Assembly: GCA_025642075.2 (NCBI GenBank)
Contig: JAODUO010000851.1
Span: 25,001-89,000, forward strand
Source: Ridgeia piscesae
Lineage: Eukaryota; Annelida; Polychaeta; Sabellida; Siboglinidae
DNA length: 64,000 nucleotides
Reading direction: 5' to 3'
Part shown: one piece after another, positions 63,945 to 64,000 of the stretch
How the letters are laid out: each line of letters begins with the position of its first letter
How positions within the stretch are numbered: position 1 is the stretch's first letter
Program-made: the position numbers and the translations under genes
Notes under the pieces: generated by a model
What the model was told of the DNA's origin: nothing
The model's input: the letters and a program-made list of their open reading frames with translations, nothing else
Database searches by the model: none

Positions 63945-64000
63945 ATGGCGTTAGACGAAACATTCCTTTCATATTTAGGAGGTATTAATAATAATGATTT
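63945..64000 (+). pseudogene. Start of a second LINE ORF2 of the 2461 family, cut by the window edge
   Basis: ATG at 63945 gives MALDETFLSYLGGINNND, matching MTSDEAFLSYSGGILNN at 2461. Too short to tell whether the copy is intact. Confidence 0.7.

Overview
The window looks like a repeat-rich nuclear DNA segment from a marine invertebrate, most likely a lophotrochozoan (inference). The reasons are spliced genes with GT-AG introns, an intronless rhodopsin-like GPCR, a Toll-like receptor, a CUB/trypsin-type protease, a pantothenate-kinase-like gene over eight exons, many broken APE-type LINEs and an extreme load of micro- and minisatellites. There is no sign of bacterial gene organisation. All calls were made by reading the sequence by eye; no search was run.

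Layout. 1-6150: a decayed LINE (ORF1 remnant at 1150-1781, ORF2 at 2461-5126) whose 3' tail passes directly into a 640-bp hexamer array; a 21-bp inverted repeat flanks the whole block. 7189-8181: orphan GPCR (+). 8182-21000: gene-poor, with a Myb/SANT-like remnant, two LINE fragments, a 2.3-kb 32-bp minisatellite with higher-order duplication, and a composite tandem duplication carrying expanded microsatellites. 21019-24111: Toll-like receptor (-), modelled as a 4-codon first exon, an intron filled with a CA repeat, and one long second exon. 24112-34850: pentamer, 13-mer, hexamer and octamer arrays, a LINE fragment and a large fold-back built from LINE 3' ends. 35225-38712: incomplete CUB/trypsin protease (+) without a visible catalytic-serine exon. 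39224-44950: transposon graveyard (a PIN-like/CXC-type mobile-element gene, a LINE, a hAT-like remnant). 45049-45441: two-TM ORF of unknown function.

46043-59260 (-) holds the main find, a divergent pantothenate-kinase-like gene of 381 codons. I assembled it from eight exons whose splice phases all agree. It keeps the fold landmarks of the eukaryotic PanK family but has lost several conserved positions, and no fused phosphatase domain follows. Its introns contain a CR1/L2-like LINE remnant, a second PIN-like element fragment, a SINE-like repeat and many CA/TA arrays. 59961-60831: probable degenerate DNA transposon with ~40-bp inverted ends and a PHD-like finger remnant. 61429-61528 (-): 5S rRNA pseudogene lacking the C-box segment. 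63945-64000: first codons of a second copy of the LINE family seen at 2461.

The host genes (GPCR, TLR, protease, PanK-like) do not form a functional cluster. I see no clear new multi-gene system. The best candidates for novelty are the PanK-like gene, the decayed CUB-protease locus and several structural repeats.
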